Assembly (NCBI GenBank): GCA_028583415.1
Contig: CM053265.1
Span: 30,745,343-30,809,342, forward strand
Direction of reading: 5' to 3'
From: Protea cynaroides
Taxonomy: Eukaryota > Streptophyta > Magnoliopsida > Proteales > Proteaceae
Length of the DNA stretch: 64,000 nucleotides
The position numbers and the translations under genes were made by a program. Shown piece by piece: positions 1-12,448 of this stretch. The notes beneath the pieces were generated by a model that did no database searches, was not told the DNA's origin, and saw only the letters and a program-made list of their open reading frames with translations. Each line of letters begins with the position of its first letter. The stretch's first letter is position 1.

Positions 1-1085
1 ACCTCTGGGGTCATGGATAGGTGCTCTTTGCTCCTTCAGTACTAGATCTCCCACTGCCAAGTGATGAATACAGACCTTCTTATTAAAAGTGGTGGCCATT
101 CTTTGTTGGTACTTCTTTGCAGTGTCAACCGCTTTCATTCTCCTTTTATCAATGAGGTTCAACTCTTCATAATGAGATCAGAGCCATTCAGCTTCAGGGA
201 TTTTAGACTCCATTAGGATTCTCAGTGATGGCATTCCATTTCTACTAGGAGTACTGCTTCCATACCATATACTAAAGAGTAAGGCGTCACTCCAGTAGAT
301 GTCCTTATAGAAGTCCTGTATGCCCATAATGTATATGGTAGTCTGTCTGCCAGTCATCATGAGTTTCTACTATTTTTTGGAGGATGACCTTGACATTCTT
401 GTTGGAAGCCTCTACTACCCCATTTGTCTGTAGATGATAAGGGGAGGAACGGTGCCTTTAGATGTTAAACTTCCCACACAGCTCCTGTACCTTTCCTCTA
501 AAGTGTTGACCTTGATCTGAGATTAAAGCATGAGGCATCCCATGCCGACAGATGATATGCTCTTGGAGGAATTTGGCTACGTTATTTGCCGTGAGTTTAG
601 CATATGACTGAGCTTCTACCTATTTGGTAAAATAGTCGATGGCTACTAAGATGAACTCGTGTCCATTTGATTCTTTTGGGTAAATCTTTTCGATCACATC
701 TATACCCCATGTTGAGAATGGCCAAGGTGAACTGAGAGTGTGTAATTCTGTAGGTGGTACATGTATGAGGTTGGCGAAGATCTAGCATTTGTGGCACTTC
801 TTCATGAACTCCGCGCAATCTGTTTCCATCGTGTTCCAATAGTACCCCATTCTCAAGATTTTCTTTCCAAGCATCCTAGCATTCATGTGTGGTCCACAAA
901 CTCCTTGATGTATTTGTTCAATGAGGGTTTTCACTTGCTTTGCATCGACAAAGGCCAGTTGTACCCGATCATATGATCTCTTGTATAGGATATCTTCATA
1001 GAGGAGGAACTGTGAAGCATATCATCTTAGTGTCTTCTTCTCTCTTATTGTAGCATCTGCAGGGTATTTGCCTTCTTTAATGAAG
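1..1085 (-). pseudogene. Integrase of element A (Tat), partial and broken
   Basis: Integrase joins retroelement cDNA to chromosomal DNA. Translated on the minus strand, the core shows first catalytic Asp in GIDVI (about 690-708), second Asp in ISDQG (508-529) and catalytic Glu in NGVVEASNK (about 399-431), in the right order and spacing. A remnant of the N-terminal zinc-binding domain (C-x2-C end) lies near 790-810. Several in-frame stops and frame changes interrupt it. The C-terminal part runs off the left edge. It directly follows the archaic RNase H, the normal Tat order. Lineage is confident; activity is excluded by the breaks. Confidence 0.85.
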
Positions 1086-1094
1086 TCCACTATG

Positions 1095-1528
1095 GGTGCA
1101 AACTAAGGTCTTCCATCAACAGTCAATGCATCAACTTCTGCATATGCCGGTTGCCTTCTTCTTCTATCATCAAGGGTCTTGTGCGTTCGACAGGATCACC
1201 ACCGATCATTGAAGTCAAGGTGCCCAATGCGTCGGCATATTTGTTTGTGTCCCTTGGGAAATAGTTGAACTCTATCTCTATGAAGCTCTGAGCCAGACTA
1301 ATTGCATGCTGCTGATAAGGTATCAATTTTTCATCCTTGGTTTTCCAATCCCCTCAGACTTGGTAGATGATGATGGACGAATCCCCATACACTTTCAAAT
1401 TCCTGAAGCCTATTGCGAGTGTGGCTTTGAGCCCCATGATGTAAGCTTCATATTCTGTAGTATTGTTTGTACACTTAAACTCTAATCGGAGCAAGAATGG
1501 CATAAATTCCCCTTCTGGATCTATAAGT
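1095..1528 (-). pseudogene. Archaic RNase H of element A, C-terminal portion
   Basis: Minus-strand frames here read the second RNase H domain found only in Tat-type plant elements. The motif IDPEGE followed by a CTNN..EYEAYI..GL helix is at about 1400-1523, then YGDSS with its conserved Asp (about 1360-1385), and the downstream FNYFPRD..YADAL segment, a typical end of the domain, at about 1205-1275. The domain is cut at 1528 by the insertion at 1529-5467. Its first part, WMMFFDRATNHRG, lies at about 5473-5530. The 5-base repeat TAAGT at 1524-1528 and 5468-5472 marks the break, and the reading frame is continuous across the target site if one copy is ignored. Confidence 0.83.
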
Positions 1529-2687
1529 TGCCATACCAAATTCTGGACTAACCAGTGGTGTGATGAACGATTATGAGAACTAACGGTTCAAACCAGGATC
1601 TCATATAGGCTATGCCAACCATGTTAAACCAAAACACATTCCATAATAATAATCAGAGTAAATAAATAAATAGCAAAAGTCTTATTAATAATGAACTGAG
1701 AGTCTACAGTGATAATTAAATATTTAATAAGTTATCTTCAAGTAACTAAAACCTAATAAATACTGATTACAAGTATTACAATACGAAAGTTAACCACTAA
1801 GCATAAACATAGTTGAAACACTAGCTTGATGAACCATATTCGTTCTCCACAACTTGCACATCCATAGTCGTTGCATGTCCACACGTTGGCGTATTCATAT
1901 AATCTTCAATCGTAACACTTGCAACATCAGAAACTAAAATGAATTACGCGCGCGAGGGTCGGATCTCCAACTTGAGCTCAATGAGTGAACAAAACAATGC
2001 AACAAACATATGCATGCATTCAATTCATATCTTTGGTCAGGTTTATAAGTTTGCAATGTGCTATAGAAAGGTTCGATGACCCCCGCACCTCTATACACGA
2101 GTGTATGAATCCACCCAATGGGTCAAACACCATTGCCATTTCACATGCACCCACCATGGAATAGAGATAGAGCTAAAGTGTCCAGATCAAACATCGCCAA
2201 CACTTCCCCTGATGCCCTACCCATACCAACACGTAAGCCCCTATTGGCGAGGGAGTGCAAACTGGGCTCGCAACTAACCAATCCTAATGCAATACAATGT
2301 ATCAAAGGCCTCACCGCAATATCCCTCAATATGTCCATAGAGATAGAGCTAAGGCCCACTGGCAGAGTCAAAGACCACACGGTCCGAAACCACCTCCCCT
2401 GATGCCTTACGACGTAATAGTTATGCTAAGGTAATGACGACACGATGTTGTTAGTGGGCAAGACTTGAGTAGAGATAGAGCTATAGTTTGGTGATGAGGT
2501 CAAAGACCACCATGCCACATCCTCCCCCTGATGCTCCACTCGCATCCAACACACCAACCACACATATACATTCACATGCCTATTCCTAGCATCATCATCA
2601 TCATCATGTTATAAATAAACGAAATTAAATATGCATGAACAGTAATAGCAAGAATATTGGATGACATGTGAAATGCACATTACAAAT

Positions 2688-4154
2688 TGATAGCGTGTCG
2701 AATTCACCAATTTAATTAAATATTTCTTTACTAATCTAATTAATAAACTATAAATAGGATAAGCAAAGGTCGATCCCACAGAGAATGAATTGATTAAAAT
2801 TTATATTCTACTCAAACTAAATATACTAATTAATGCTAATTAAACAGAATAACAAAGGGGGGGGGGGTTGGTTTTCTGAATCAAATTGAAAGTAAACAGA
2901 CAGAATTTAAATAGTAAGATAATTAGATGAGAAAATTCAGTTCTTGATTCAATATCCACCCACACATGCAATGAGTAAAATTAATCGCAACGTTAATTTC
3001 TTTATTCCAATTAGAATTAAATACCCTAGATAATAATAATCTCGGTTACCCGAGTTTTTCCTTAAGTATCTCTACTAAAACAAGCTCTTTAGAGAGATCT
3101 AACCATTGAACAACACTAAATAAGCTCCCAATGTTTAATTTAATGGCAGCATTAAGGGGGTCAAAAATAGATCAATCTAAGCAACAATCACACACAAGCG
3201 GGGATTATTTAACTTAGGTTATATTATTCACAATGATGAAATGAAAACTTAAACATAATCATCTACCACTGTTTACTACTTGTGATAGAATTAGGACGAT
3301 TACGTATCACAGATTCTAGATCTAGCAATTAATATTAATCTAACTGATTCAGCAGGCCATTACTGAATTATTCAGACAAATATCATAATTAAAGAGAAAA
3401 GAATAACATAAGCAATTCCAATAAAAGAGAGAAGAAGAACAATATTACTGAATAGAGATTACACCATTGACATGAGTTTGGGCTTCAAAATCCCCTTGAG
3501 CTGAATGAGAAGATTAGCTAGACATTACAATCCTTTTAGAGATAGAAAAATTTCCAGCAAAAGAGAGAGAGAGAGAGTTTATCTTAACACTAATGCTCTA
3601 TATATAAAACATGACAATATTTTGTAACTTATAACTCCTTCTTAGTTTAGGAGTCCTTCTCTATTTAGAATTTTGAAATTGTAGAGTCTTCTTTTCTTCT
3701 TTGGAGTTTTCTATTGTAAGTTTAGGTTTCCTAACTTGATTAGGAGATTCTTTATGAAATTCACATCCACCATTGAATGCCTTAATCTGATCAGAGGGCT
3801 ACTCCAATTCGGATTCGGTTAGATTTTTGTGTCAGAATTTGAAGCCACAATTGGAGACACAAACGAACTCAGATTTTTTTCCATAATACTATTCCGAAAA
3901 GGTTGAGACGTCCTCTACAACTTTACTGAAGACAACTTTTCAATTTTGAAACTCTTTTCATGTCAAAAACCTGCATGAAACTCAGAACATTAATATTAAG
4001 ATTATTGAAATTTTCTTATCTTTTAACAATTAATTCACAACGTCTCTAAAATATGTGAAATTAATAAAATTCATCATATTCAGTTCAATAACCCATAAAA
4101 CACATTAATGCATAGTGCAAAGAGAATAAAAATATAAAAATTACACACCTATCA
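2688..4154 (-). mobile_element. Solo LTR nested in the Tekay LTR, probably Athila/Tat type
   Basis: Absent from the other three Tekay-family LTRs at the matching point (compare 13610 and 41080). It starts TGATAG and ends CTATCA, a 6-base inverted terminal pair. Flanks are CAAAT (2683-2687) and TAAAT (4155-4159), a 5-base target duplication with one mismatch. It carries no coding sequence. A motif GTCGATCCCACAG near 2770 resembles GTCGATCTC in the Athila LTRs of this window, in the same orientation, so an Athila-like origin is likely but not proven. It contains a run of 10 G near 2860 and a short GA microsatellite near 3562. Confidence 0.72.
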
Positions 4155-4977
4155 TAAATATACAAGCATAGAATCAATCATGGCATTGGACTCAATAAAA
4201 ATAAACAGTTTGTTATTATCCAATTAGTTTAGGTCTTGTTCGTTCACCTTTAATCCATATTTGTTTCACTCCCAAGCTTTGGAAGTCACTTTGAATCTAT
4301 TAAAAACCTAAACAATTAATGTATGTAAGTTAGGGTTCAAGTTTACCAAGTTACTGTAGTCAAAAACATTGTTTGGTCTTAAAATATGGTTGTTGTTTTC
4401 CTACGGTTGTTGCTATGGTCAATGCTATGGTCGCAATATATGCCACCGTAGGACATACGGTCGATACCCTATGGTCACATTACATGTGACCGTACCTGCG
4501 ACCGTATGTTTCTTAAATTCTACCCGAATGGCTGTGGTTGACTCTTTTCTCATCCTGTGGTCGACCATAGCTGCGACCATATATAGTCAAATTAACTTCT
4601 CATATGAGTTTCTCCTCATGGATGATCAATGGGATTTATCCTAAAATCATTTTATGGCCTTTGATCACAGTTTATCCTTATCAATTATCCCTAACCTATT
4701 CTCTCATGGTTTTGCTTAGAAATTCCCTAACCAAAATCGTTACATTAGATTCAACACATCAATTTGATGGAAATGAACCTATCCTATCTGATCTATCCTA
4801 CAGAGTCAAGTCCATACCTTAAGCTTGTTGTAGAGAGATAGAACTCTTCTCTGTAAAACCTTCCTCTCAGCCTTCTTCTCTAAATCTCCTTGTCCTTCTC
4901 TTCCTCTCTCTCTTTATCTCTTAGGTTTAGAGTTTCAATATGGGTTCTAAAAAAGTGAGAGAGGCTATGAAATGTCC

Positions 4978-4985
4978 CTTATATA
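4978..4985 (-). promoter_or_regulatory. TATA box of the Tekay-family LTR at 1529-5410
   Basis: The minus strand reads TATATAAG. Equivalent boxes sit at the same LTR position in the solo LTR (14349-14356, TATAAATA) and the full element (51340-51347, TATTTAAA). A splice-donor-like AAG|GTATGG follows at about 4817, some 165 bases downstream. Confidence 0.6.
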
Positions 4986-5472
4986 GAGGAAAAACCTCCA
5001 TATAGAGTCCCACTTTAATTAAGAAAGAGTCCTCCTCAAATTAAGAAAGTTTTCTAAACACGGAGTCGGTTCTGGGTTCGTACGATCGATCATATGGTCG
5101 CATAAACCATCGACCATACCACCAAAACATGCGACCATAAGTCATATGGTCTCACTACGGTCGACCATAGGTGCGACCGTAGCCCTCAAAACTGCCACCA
5201 TAGGCCCAAAATTTATTAATTTTTAGTTTTTGACTGGTTGCTTCTATACAAACTTAAACAGTCAACCATACCAACTAAATTGGACTTATTGCTTACCTCA
5301 TCTTATGGTTTCTTCATATAATTGGTTCACTTGAGTCAATTATGATGGGAAGACCGGTCACGATATGAGAACGTAAGGTTAAACTAGATTCGTGGCTTGC
5401 GGGTCTTACAACTCCACCACCCTTAATAAAAATTTTGTCCTCGAAATTTATACGCACGGATCTTACATAAGT

Positions 5473-6110
5473 AATACCCCAGCTCCGCACCCTCTATGGT
5501 TGGTGGCTCTGTCAAAGAACATCATCCATGTAACTTCTTTTTTTTTCCTCTTTGGCCATGTGAACCACTTCATCGGGGAATACATCTTCCAAGTTTCTGA
5601 GATTATCCCTGACTGGGTGAGCGAATAGATGCTCTACAATTGCACTTCCCTTAATGGATTTCTATGTGACATATGTGATATCAAATTCAGACAACAATAG
5701 TAGCCATCGAGCCAGTCTTTTAGTCAACACTGGCTTCTCAAATAGATACATCAATGGGTTCATCCTTTAAATGAGTATGACAAGGCACGATAACATGTCA
5801 ACCTTTTAGATACCCAGACTAGAGCCGTACATGTCTTCTCCAATGGTATATAGTTTAACTCGTAGCCTGTATTCTTGCTTAAGTAATATATTACTTTTTC
5901 TGTATGTCCATCGTCATCATGTTGGGCTATCATCGACCCCATAGAATTTTTTAATACTGATAAATAAAGGAGCAATGGTCTTCTAGGAATAGGTAGAGCC
6001 AATACTGGTGGATTTGATAGATAAGTCTTGATCTTGTCAAAAGCCAACTGACACTGAGGGTTTTACTCCTTGAGTTGATTCTTCCTCAATAACTTGAAGA
6101 TCGGATCACA
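5473..6110 (-). pseudogene. RNase H and start of archaic RNase H of element A
   Basis: The frame from 6047 reads the end of the reverse-transcriptase connection and RNase H region: AFDKIKTYLSNPPVLA, then VIYYLSKN, LEKTCTALVWVSKRL. After an in-frame stop near 5765 it continues with LFEKPVLTKRLARWLLLLSE. The segment at 5473-5530 reads WMMFFDRATNHRGCGAGV, the opening strand of the second RNase H, which is then interrupted by the TAAGT-flanked insertion. The expected first Asp is present (FFDRA). This region connects reverse transcriptase (right) to archaic RNase H (left) as in other Tat elements. It is non-functional because of stops. Confidence 0.8.
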
Positions 6111-6146
6111 TGTTGCCGTGAAGTGTGCAATAAACCGATTGATGTA

Positions 6147-7083
6147 TTAGAGCCTTCCCATAAAACTTCTTATCTCTTTCTCTATTTTGGGAGGTGGCAT
6201 CTCTGATATGGCTTTTATCTTGGCCGGGTCTATATCAATCCCCCTTTGACTAACCATGAAGCCTAGCATTTTTGTTGTTGTTACCCCAAATGCACACTTT
6301 TGAGGGTTAAGTCTAAGCTTGTATTGCTTGATCCTCTCAAAGAATTTCTTAAGAGGTATAATATGGTCCTCTCTGGTAAGTGATTTCACAATCATATCGT
6401 CCACATATGCTTCAACTTCCTTGTGAATCAAATCATGCAACATTGTTGTAGCCATCCTTTGATAGGTTGTTCCTGCATTGTTTAGTCCAAATGGCATTAC
6501 CGTGTAACAATAGGTACCCCAATCAGTTGTAAAGGCTTTCGATGCCATCTTGATCTGATTATACCCTGATAATCCATCCATGAAAGATAGAAGTACATGA
6601 TTGGTTGTGTTATCAACTAGGATGTCTATCTTTGGCAGTGGAAAATCATCATTTAGGCTGACTTTATTCAGATTCCTATAATCCACATATACTCTTAGCC
6701 TGCTATCCTTCTTAGGTACTATGACCACATTAGCTAGCCATTCTGGGTACTTTAAGACTTCAAGAATCTAGCGTCAACTGTTTTATTATATCTTCTATGA
6801 CTTTTAAAGTCTATTCAGGCCTTAGCCGTCTCAACTTCTGCTTGTGTGGCTTTGCAATGGGGATTAGAGGTATCTTGTGTTGTACCACTTTTGGATCTAT
6901 GCTCGGCATATCTTCAAAAGCCCATGCGAACGCCTCTTGGAATTTCTTCAATAACTTCGTCAACTGGTCAATCTCTTCTTCTGTCAAAGTCATGTCAATC
7001 TTGATTTCTTGTGGCTGCTCTTCTGTGCCAAAATTGATCGTCTTGAAGTCTTCGCCAATAGGTTGGGCTTTCTTCTCTTCCAA
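6147..7083 (-). pseudogene. Reverse transcriptase of element A (Tat)
   Basis: Reverse transcriptase copies element RNA into DNA. The longest open stretch (6147-6728) covers the palm: VIVPKK and RVYVDYRNLN at the start, FPLPKID, SFMDGLSGYNQI, VMPFGLNNAGTTYQR, and the catalytic YVDDMIVKS near 6385-6410. It ends LGFMVSQRGIDIDP and IRSFMGRL. The block at 6811-7083, in another frame, is the N-terminal lead-in typical of Tat (FAWAFEDMPSIDP, then a KLRRLRPE tail). The catalytic YVDD is intact, but a frame change and stops between 6728 and 6811 break the protein. Confidence 0.88.
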
Positions 7084-8050
7084 GGCTTTGATGGAATATA
7101 AGATTTCAGGAGGTGGTTCATCACTCTCATCATTATCAAAGTTAGAGTTAGAAGAAGAGGAATTGGAAGAAGTAGATGCAGTATAATTGAAAAAACTTTT
7201 TTATTAATCCTTAGAAACAGAGGTACAAAATAGGAGGTTCCTAATGGAATGGATTCAACACTATCAAAAGACTCAAACCTACCTAAGGACTCATAGACTT
7301 TGGGCTTAGACATGGCCATACTATACTGATTACATGACAACCCTTTCGGGTAGACAAAGGTATCTAGAAAACTCCAGTTTGGGGCCATTCAGTTAATTGG
7401 GAGGATGATTGGTTGCACATCGGGATCTCCATCTTAATCATCTCCAGGGAGCATCTGAATTTGGTCCTCGTCGAACAGATTCCCGATGTCGATCGTCGTC
7501 GTCTCTGACTTTTTCTCCTCGCTCAGCCTTTGACTCTTGATCTTTTCCAGCTCGAACCAATCAATTGTACAGTCAAAGAATATTTCAAAATCAGGTACTT
7601 ATCCTTGGAGGCTTTTATTTAGCCATGTTTCAGGGAATCCAAAGAATGTAATGTCCTCTACTTCTTTGACAAAGTATCCATTGAGGGTCTCGAAGTATGG
7701 GTTGATCTGCTCATCCTCATATATACCTCTAAACTGTGCTTGATAGACCGGTTCATCTGTCTTTTGTGGTTGCCATCTTCTGTAACTCCTGTCTACTGCC
7801 TTTATTGGACTCCTACCGTTACTCCTATATTTTCTCCTCTAGAGCCTTTAAAATGCATCATTGGCTCTCCTCTGTTTCTCCTCTATCAATTTCAGAATTC
7901 GATCGGTAGGAACATACCCCAGTCCAAATTTATACTCATTGATCAAAACAGACAACATGTTGACATCACCTTGTTGTTGGAACCGAGGCCCATACCTGGA
8001 ATGTAAGACATGTTAAATAATTGATGAAGCGGAAATGACAAATGCTTACC
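7084..8050 (-). other. Element A pol linker between protease and reverse transcriptase, decayed
   Basis: About 1 kb between the protease remnant and the reverse transcriptase lead-in. Minus-strand frames give only short, low-complexity pieces (a charged segment at 6990-7388). No domain is recognised. Position alone assigns it to the polyprotein linker that is normally variable in Tat elements. Confidence 0.5.
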
Positions 8051-8059
8051 TGAGGGATT

Positions 8060-8640
8060 TGGTTATGTGGTTGCCATGATGTTGCTAATGTGGAATCCTT
8101 CGATACTGATATCTTGTGGCAGACTTCCTTCTATCCCTTTATCCTCCTATCATGATGCTAACACATTTACAACTATCAAGTCCACATAAACTATAACAGT
8201 AGTGCCATTATAGAGGAATTTAACCTTCTGATGCAAACTTGATGCCACTGAGTCTGGCAAGTGTACCCATGGTCTGCCCAGAAGTACACTAAAGGATGAT
8301 GGTATATCAATAACTTGAAACTCGGTTAGAAACTCTGCAGGCCCAACCTATATCAGAATAGTAAACACACCCAAAATGGCCGTCCTAGAATTGTCATATG
8401 CCTTTATGGTCATGTCAGAAGGCTTGAGCTCAGATTCACTAAATCCCAGATGCTTGAAAGTGAAAAAAGGGAACACATTTAGGGCCGACCCATTATCAAT
8501 CAGTTCTTGGAATATATTCTTACCCCGACATCTAATAGTGATGTATAGAGGATGGGTATGATTCTTACCTTTTGGGGGAAGATCTTCATCTCCAAAGACT
8601 ATGGAATTAACAGCATACTTACCCCCAATCAGGTTTGCTA
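8060..8640 (-). pseudogene. Aspartic protease of element A (Tat)
   Basis: The minus-strand translation shows a retropepsin-like core: LIDNGSALNVFP near 8495-8530, where the active-site triplet is D-N-G-S rather than the usual D-S/T/G-G, then SELKPSDMTIKAYDNS, a strand ending ILGVFTILI, and LLGRPWVH (about 8262-8290), the conserved second half. The protease would release Gag and Pol products. Stops interrupt it. Placement between gag and the reverse transcriptase is as expected. Weak points are the unusual active-site triplet, which may be a mutation. Confidence 0.75.
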
Positions 8641-8949
8641 ATTCATCACAATTAGTCGAGGTCGGGACTTAAATACTTGCTAAGGACTTTAGGACTGCAT
8701 CTCTGTGAGTTTTGGAGGCCATCAGTAACCCCCATATGGAAACATTAGCTTGGGTCTTTTGGAGCTGTTTTAACACAGGATTCCATGGTTCCGATTGAAT
8801 AGTCTAACATTTATCTTTCTCTCTCATCAATTGTGCGACATCTAATTCTTCTTCTGATAGGTATATGATAAGCGGTTCTTCAATTTCTATCTCTGCTATA
8901 GAGTACTTAGAATCTTCTAGGAATATTACTTCCATCTCATCAGATTGGT

Positions 8950-10650
8950 AGCTAGTATAGATTATTTCAGGCTCTTCGTCAGATTAATATGCAATAAAGG
9001 GCTCTTTTGGTTCTGCCTTTGCTACCGTTGGTTGAGAAATTTTGGGGAAATACACTTCATACTCGCATCTGAGTTCTTGGGTTGAGAGCATGTTTATCTC
9101 GCCAGCGGGTGTGACGCTTCCTTCAGCTTGGTTCACTTGAGTTGGAATATCTTTGTCCGAACATGCTTCTACCCATTCTATAAAGTTGACTATATGACGG
9201 GGAAGGAGATTGTTTGTTACAGATGCTTGCCTTGGTTGGAGCTTGAATTTCCTAACATCTAGTAGGTCTTGTATGACATGCCTCAGTACGGTACAGTACT
9301 CGGTATCGTACCCATTTTGACATTGGTATTTGCAGAACTCATTGCATGCCAAAAAGGAGGTAACAGATTCGGGACAGACCGTGTCTCTAGGACTTTTAGT
9401 TTCCCGCCTTTAACCAACTTATCAAGAAGTGATGTTTTAATCATTCCCAATTTCATGAACTATTTTCTAGTTCTCCAATTTTGGTGAGCAAGGGGAGGAG
9501 ATGTATCCTCTATAATTAATGGTTCTGAACTCATAATGGCTACTTGCTTTGGTGCCACTAACGTGTTGGATCCTCAACCCTTGGTTGGTTACGATCTTCT
9601 GTTAAAGCTGGATTCTAACTTCTCCGCTTGGTCAGGAGAACGTCTCCATGATTGATAGCATTCTCAACTTGTTGCCCTATAACAATTAGTCCCTCAAAGT
9701 TTAAAATAGCCTATCCAAAGATATAAATTTTGTAAGTCTTGTTCAATCCCCTCATCATCATCTGGACTTGGTCTCTCTCGAACAGTCGGTCCCACAGCTT
9801 TTCTGCTACAGCTCTGAACCTAATCAAGTACTCTGTGAAACTTTCTTCTTGTTTCTGCATCATAGTCTATAACTGCCTCCTATGGGTCTCGACCTCAGTG
9901 TCATAAGAATAGAAACTTATTAAAGCTCAAGTTATATCGAACCAAGAATGAATTTGGGACGGGTTCAAGTTCATCAACCATCTATGGGCCCCTCCGATCA
10001 GTGAAAATTGAAATGCCTGTGCTAATTGTTCATTTGAGAATCCTTGTCCTTGCTTCAGTAAACTAGTGAATGATCTCAAATGGGTTTTGGGATCCCCTGA
10101 CCCATCAAATTTCTCCGTCGTCTACTTGAACATAAGGAGCAATTTCACTTCTAAAAAGAAATACAGTCCTTCAGCATCTATTATTTGACTTTCTACACCT
10201 TTTAAACCCCTCAAAATTTTCTCCATCTTACTTAGTCTATGCCCGTATGGGCCTTCTTCTCCCTAGCCCTCTGAATAATTGGTTGCTTTTGGTATACGAC
10301 ACCCTCCATATCTTCAAATGCCGAATTTATGAAAAATTATGCCACTGTTTGGTTAGGGGTACCCATTCCTTGTGGGGGTATCACATTCATCCTTCCAAAG
10401 GTTTGACCCTTGGGCCTGCACTTGCAATTGTAGGTCCTTTATCGCGTTAGTTATCATTCTCATGGTCTCCCCCATTTTCTCCATCCTGGACTCAGTAGTG
10501 TTTGGAACTTGGTTTGATCTATCAGCCATTGATTCAATTGATGCGGTTGAGGTAGGACTAACTGTTTCAGGCATGCACACGCTAGACAACCTCCCAATGA
10601 GGGGATCTCTTATCCATGAGGTAGAAATGGCTACGGTTTAGGCTGACTCC
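8950..10650 (-). pseudogene. Gag of element A (Tat)
   Basis: Gag forms the particle and packages RNA. The capsid core on the minus strand at about 9660-10200 has KFDGSGDPKTHLRSF, then GGAHRWLMNL, and SFTEYLIRFRAVAEKLWDR, characteristic of the retrotransposon gag family. The N-terminal part (10353-10589) is polar with a heptad-like METMRMITNAI segment. Toward the C-terminus, 8984-9352 reads a Cys-rich NGYDTEYCTVLRHVIQDLLD segment, the Tat version of a nucleocapsid knuckle. Several stops (for example just before KFDG and in the 9900 region) break it. Confidence 0.82.
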
Positions 10651-11710
10651 TAAACTGATACCAAAAAAGAACCAAAATTGACAAGTATTAGGACTCTGGG
10701 ATGGTGGGAAAATGGAATAAAAAGTTACACGCACAAACAAAGCTAACTCGACCAAACAAATGTTAGCTCCCTTATGAAACCCATTAAACAAGCATTATTC
10801 GGATCAATTTGGTTGCTTCGACTGACCCCGCAATTAGTCTTGGGCTTCATGACCCAAACGGTGCAATAAACAACAAGGTCCAACAACTTGGTTCATCAAA
10901 TTCAAAGAGTTTGACACTGATATACTTATTCCTAGCTTTCATATAGGACAGTTAACAAAAGCGGTTCATGACTAAACAAACCGATAAATAATCGCTCGAT
11001 CATGGTACCTATGCCGTGACAGAGAATTTCTGGTCATTTTTGAAGTTGATGTATTAACAATGATAGATCCGACACTCTGAGTTCATTAATAGAGAGTGTA
11101 CAATGGCCGTCCACTATGACATGGGACTGGTTTATACATTTCTCTTGCTCCCATCAAGTGAGAGTTCAGGATGCTCATCGTGTGGATTATAACATGTCAA
11201 CCAATCGAGAGTAAAAATGGGCACAACTTCGACGTCACTGGCATGAATGTCATGATTAAAAGGGTTTTACCATGTTGGTTCAGGGATGGACCAAAAATAA
11301 CAAACATGTGGCTCAAATTGGGTTAGGACCGACAAGGCTACCTTGACGAGGAGGAGTGGCATATCCCATCTACACGGTGAATCATGGGCCCCTAGATTCT
11401 TTTTGATATACCTTTTTGTAAAATATCAAAACCTAGAGTAGTATGACGCCTTTCTAGGTGGACCCAAGAAACAATCGTCACAGGTTCTCATCAGTAGAGA
11501 CTTTTACAAGATACGTGTCAAGGTTGTGTTTTTCGTCTAGCAGGTGATCCCATCTGCATGAGGACCTGGGTCAACTAACGGCACGATGTGTGACTGAACC
11601 CATCCCCCCCAAAACAATGTGTACAAACATAAATAATAATAGCCCTAGATCAAGCATCCAATGCCAATCAATCAATGTAAGGAAAGTGAATCTAGAGTCT
11701 AAACGTAGAA
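10650..11710 (-). other. Leader (5' untranslated) region of element A
   Basis: Non-coding stretch between the primer-binding site and gag. It is homologous to the leader of element C (about 32400-33416): both share a GCTAACTC(A/G)ACCAAACAAA stretch (10740 and 32454), a CCATGTTGGTTCA stretch, and a CCCCCCAAA..AATGTGTACAAAC-like stretch before the primer site. This homology is the main evidence that C derives from a Tat element like A. No open reading frame is supported. Confidence 0.7.
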
Positions 11711-11728
11711 TCCCCAGCAGAGTCACCA
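11711..11728 (-). other. Primer-binding site of element A (tRNA-Arg type)
   Basis: The minus strand reads TGGTGACTCTGCTGGGGA starting one base inside the LTR boundary. It matches the Tat/Ogre tRNA-Arg primer site (GGCGACTC.GCTGGGG) except for C-to-T type changes, as expected from decay of methylated cytosines. Confidence 0.78.
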
Positions 11729-12448
11729 TTGTGAGGATAAATGTGTCTTCCACCCATCTCTGATGGACAAAAAAAAAATGATTTGGAGTCGCCACCTAGA
11801 TTAAGGTCTAGGACCTATAAAAATGTGTAGTCTCATCATAAGAAAAGACTTTTATTGACTCATTGGACCCAATATATTGGCTTTGATCTATCAGAGAATG
11901 GGTAAGCATTCAAGGTATAGTTTAGGAAAGTATTAGGCACCCAAAACTGCCCGATCCAAAAATTGGCCTCTTATGTGATTCTACTTTCCTTAGACTCTAT
12001 GATTCTGACTATTGATGGTCAATGGATGATGACTAGGGCTCATGGGGGATCTTATGCCAAGTTGCTAAGTTCTTCTAATGTACGTTCAGCTAAACATGTT
12101 CTCAAAGTAAATAAATAAACAAAATAATGTACAATACACCAAACCAAAGATGATTCGGTGATGGACTGCATCCTAGACAACTCAAATTGCCTACGTATTC
12201 CAATCCTGGAAATCAAGTGCATAAAGTAGTTCGAATGGAATGTGATTAAGATATATGGATGTGGTTTATGCTTAAGGTTTCTTAGATTCAATTGTTCAAG
12301 TTGAAGTTTATGCTTGATAATGATTGAGATTGAATCTAGTGATAGCCTAATGGATCGAAGGGAATATGGATATGAATATGAATATGGATATGGATGTGGA
12401 GGACCTAAGGATTCTAATATGTGGTACCATACCTGGAGAGGTCGTCCA

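Larger units (their letters stand above)
1529..5467 (-). mobile_element. Tekay-family insertion reduced to one LTR plus junction (internal deletion derivative)
   Basis: Flanked by TAAGT at 1524-1528 and 5468-5472. From 1529 (TGCCATACC) to 5410 (GGGTCTTACA) it matches the Tekay LTRs at 12449, 39901 and 49402, being diverged and swollen by a nested insertion at 2688-4154. From 5411 to about 5455 it holds a purine tract (minus strand) and about 30 bases matching the 3' internal end of the full element at 42200-42240. It then ends at 5467 with GGATCTTACA, the outer terminus of the other LTR. A deletion therefore joined the first dozen bases of the 5' LTR to the last few tens of internal bases. 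This is the most diverged copy of the family in the window, and it lacks the GTTAAC repeats of the others. Confidence 0.82.

Noticed and set aside
2118..2402. Frames in the Tekay LTR (also 40674-40880 and 50095-50289)
   Set aside because: They lie within LTRs, differ between copies by indels, and have no domain.
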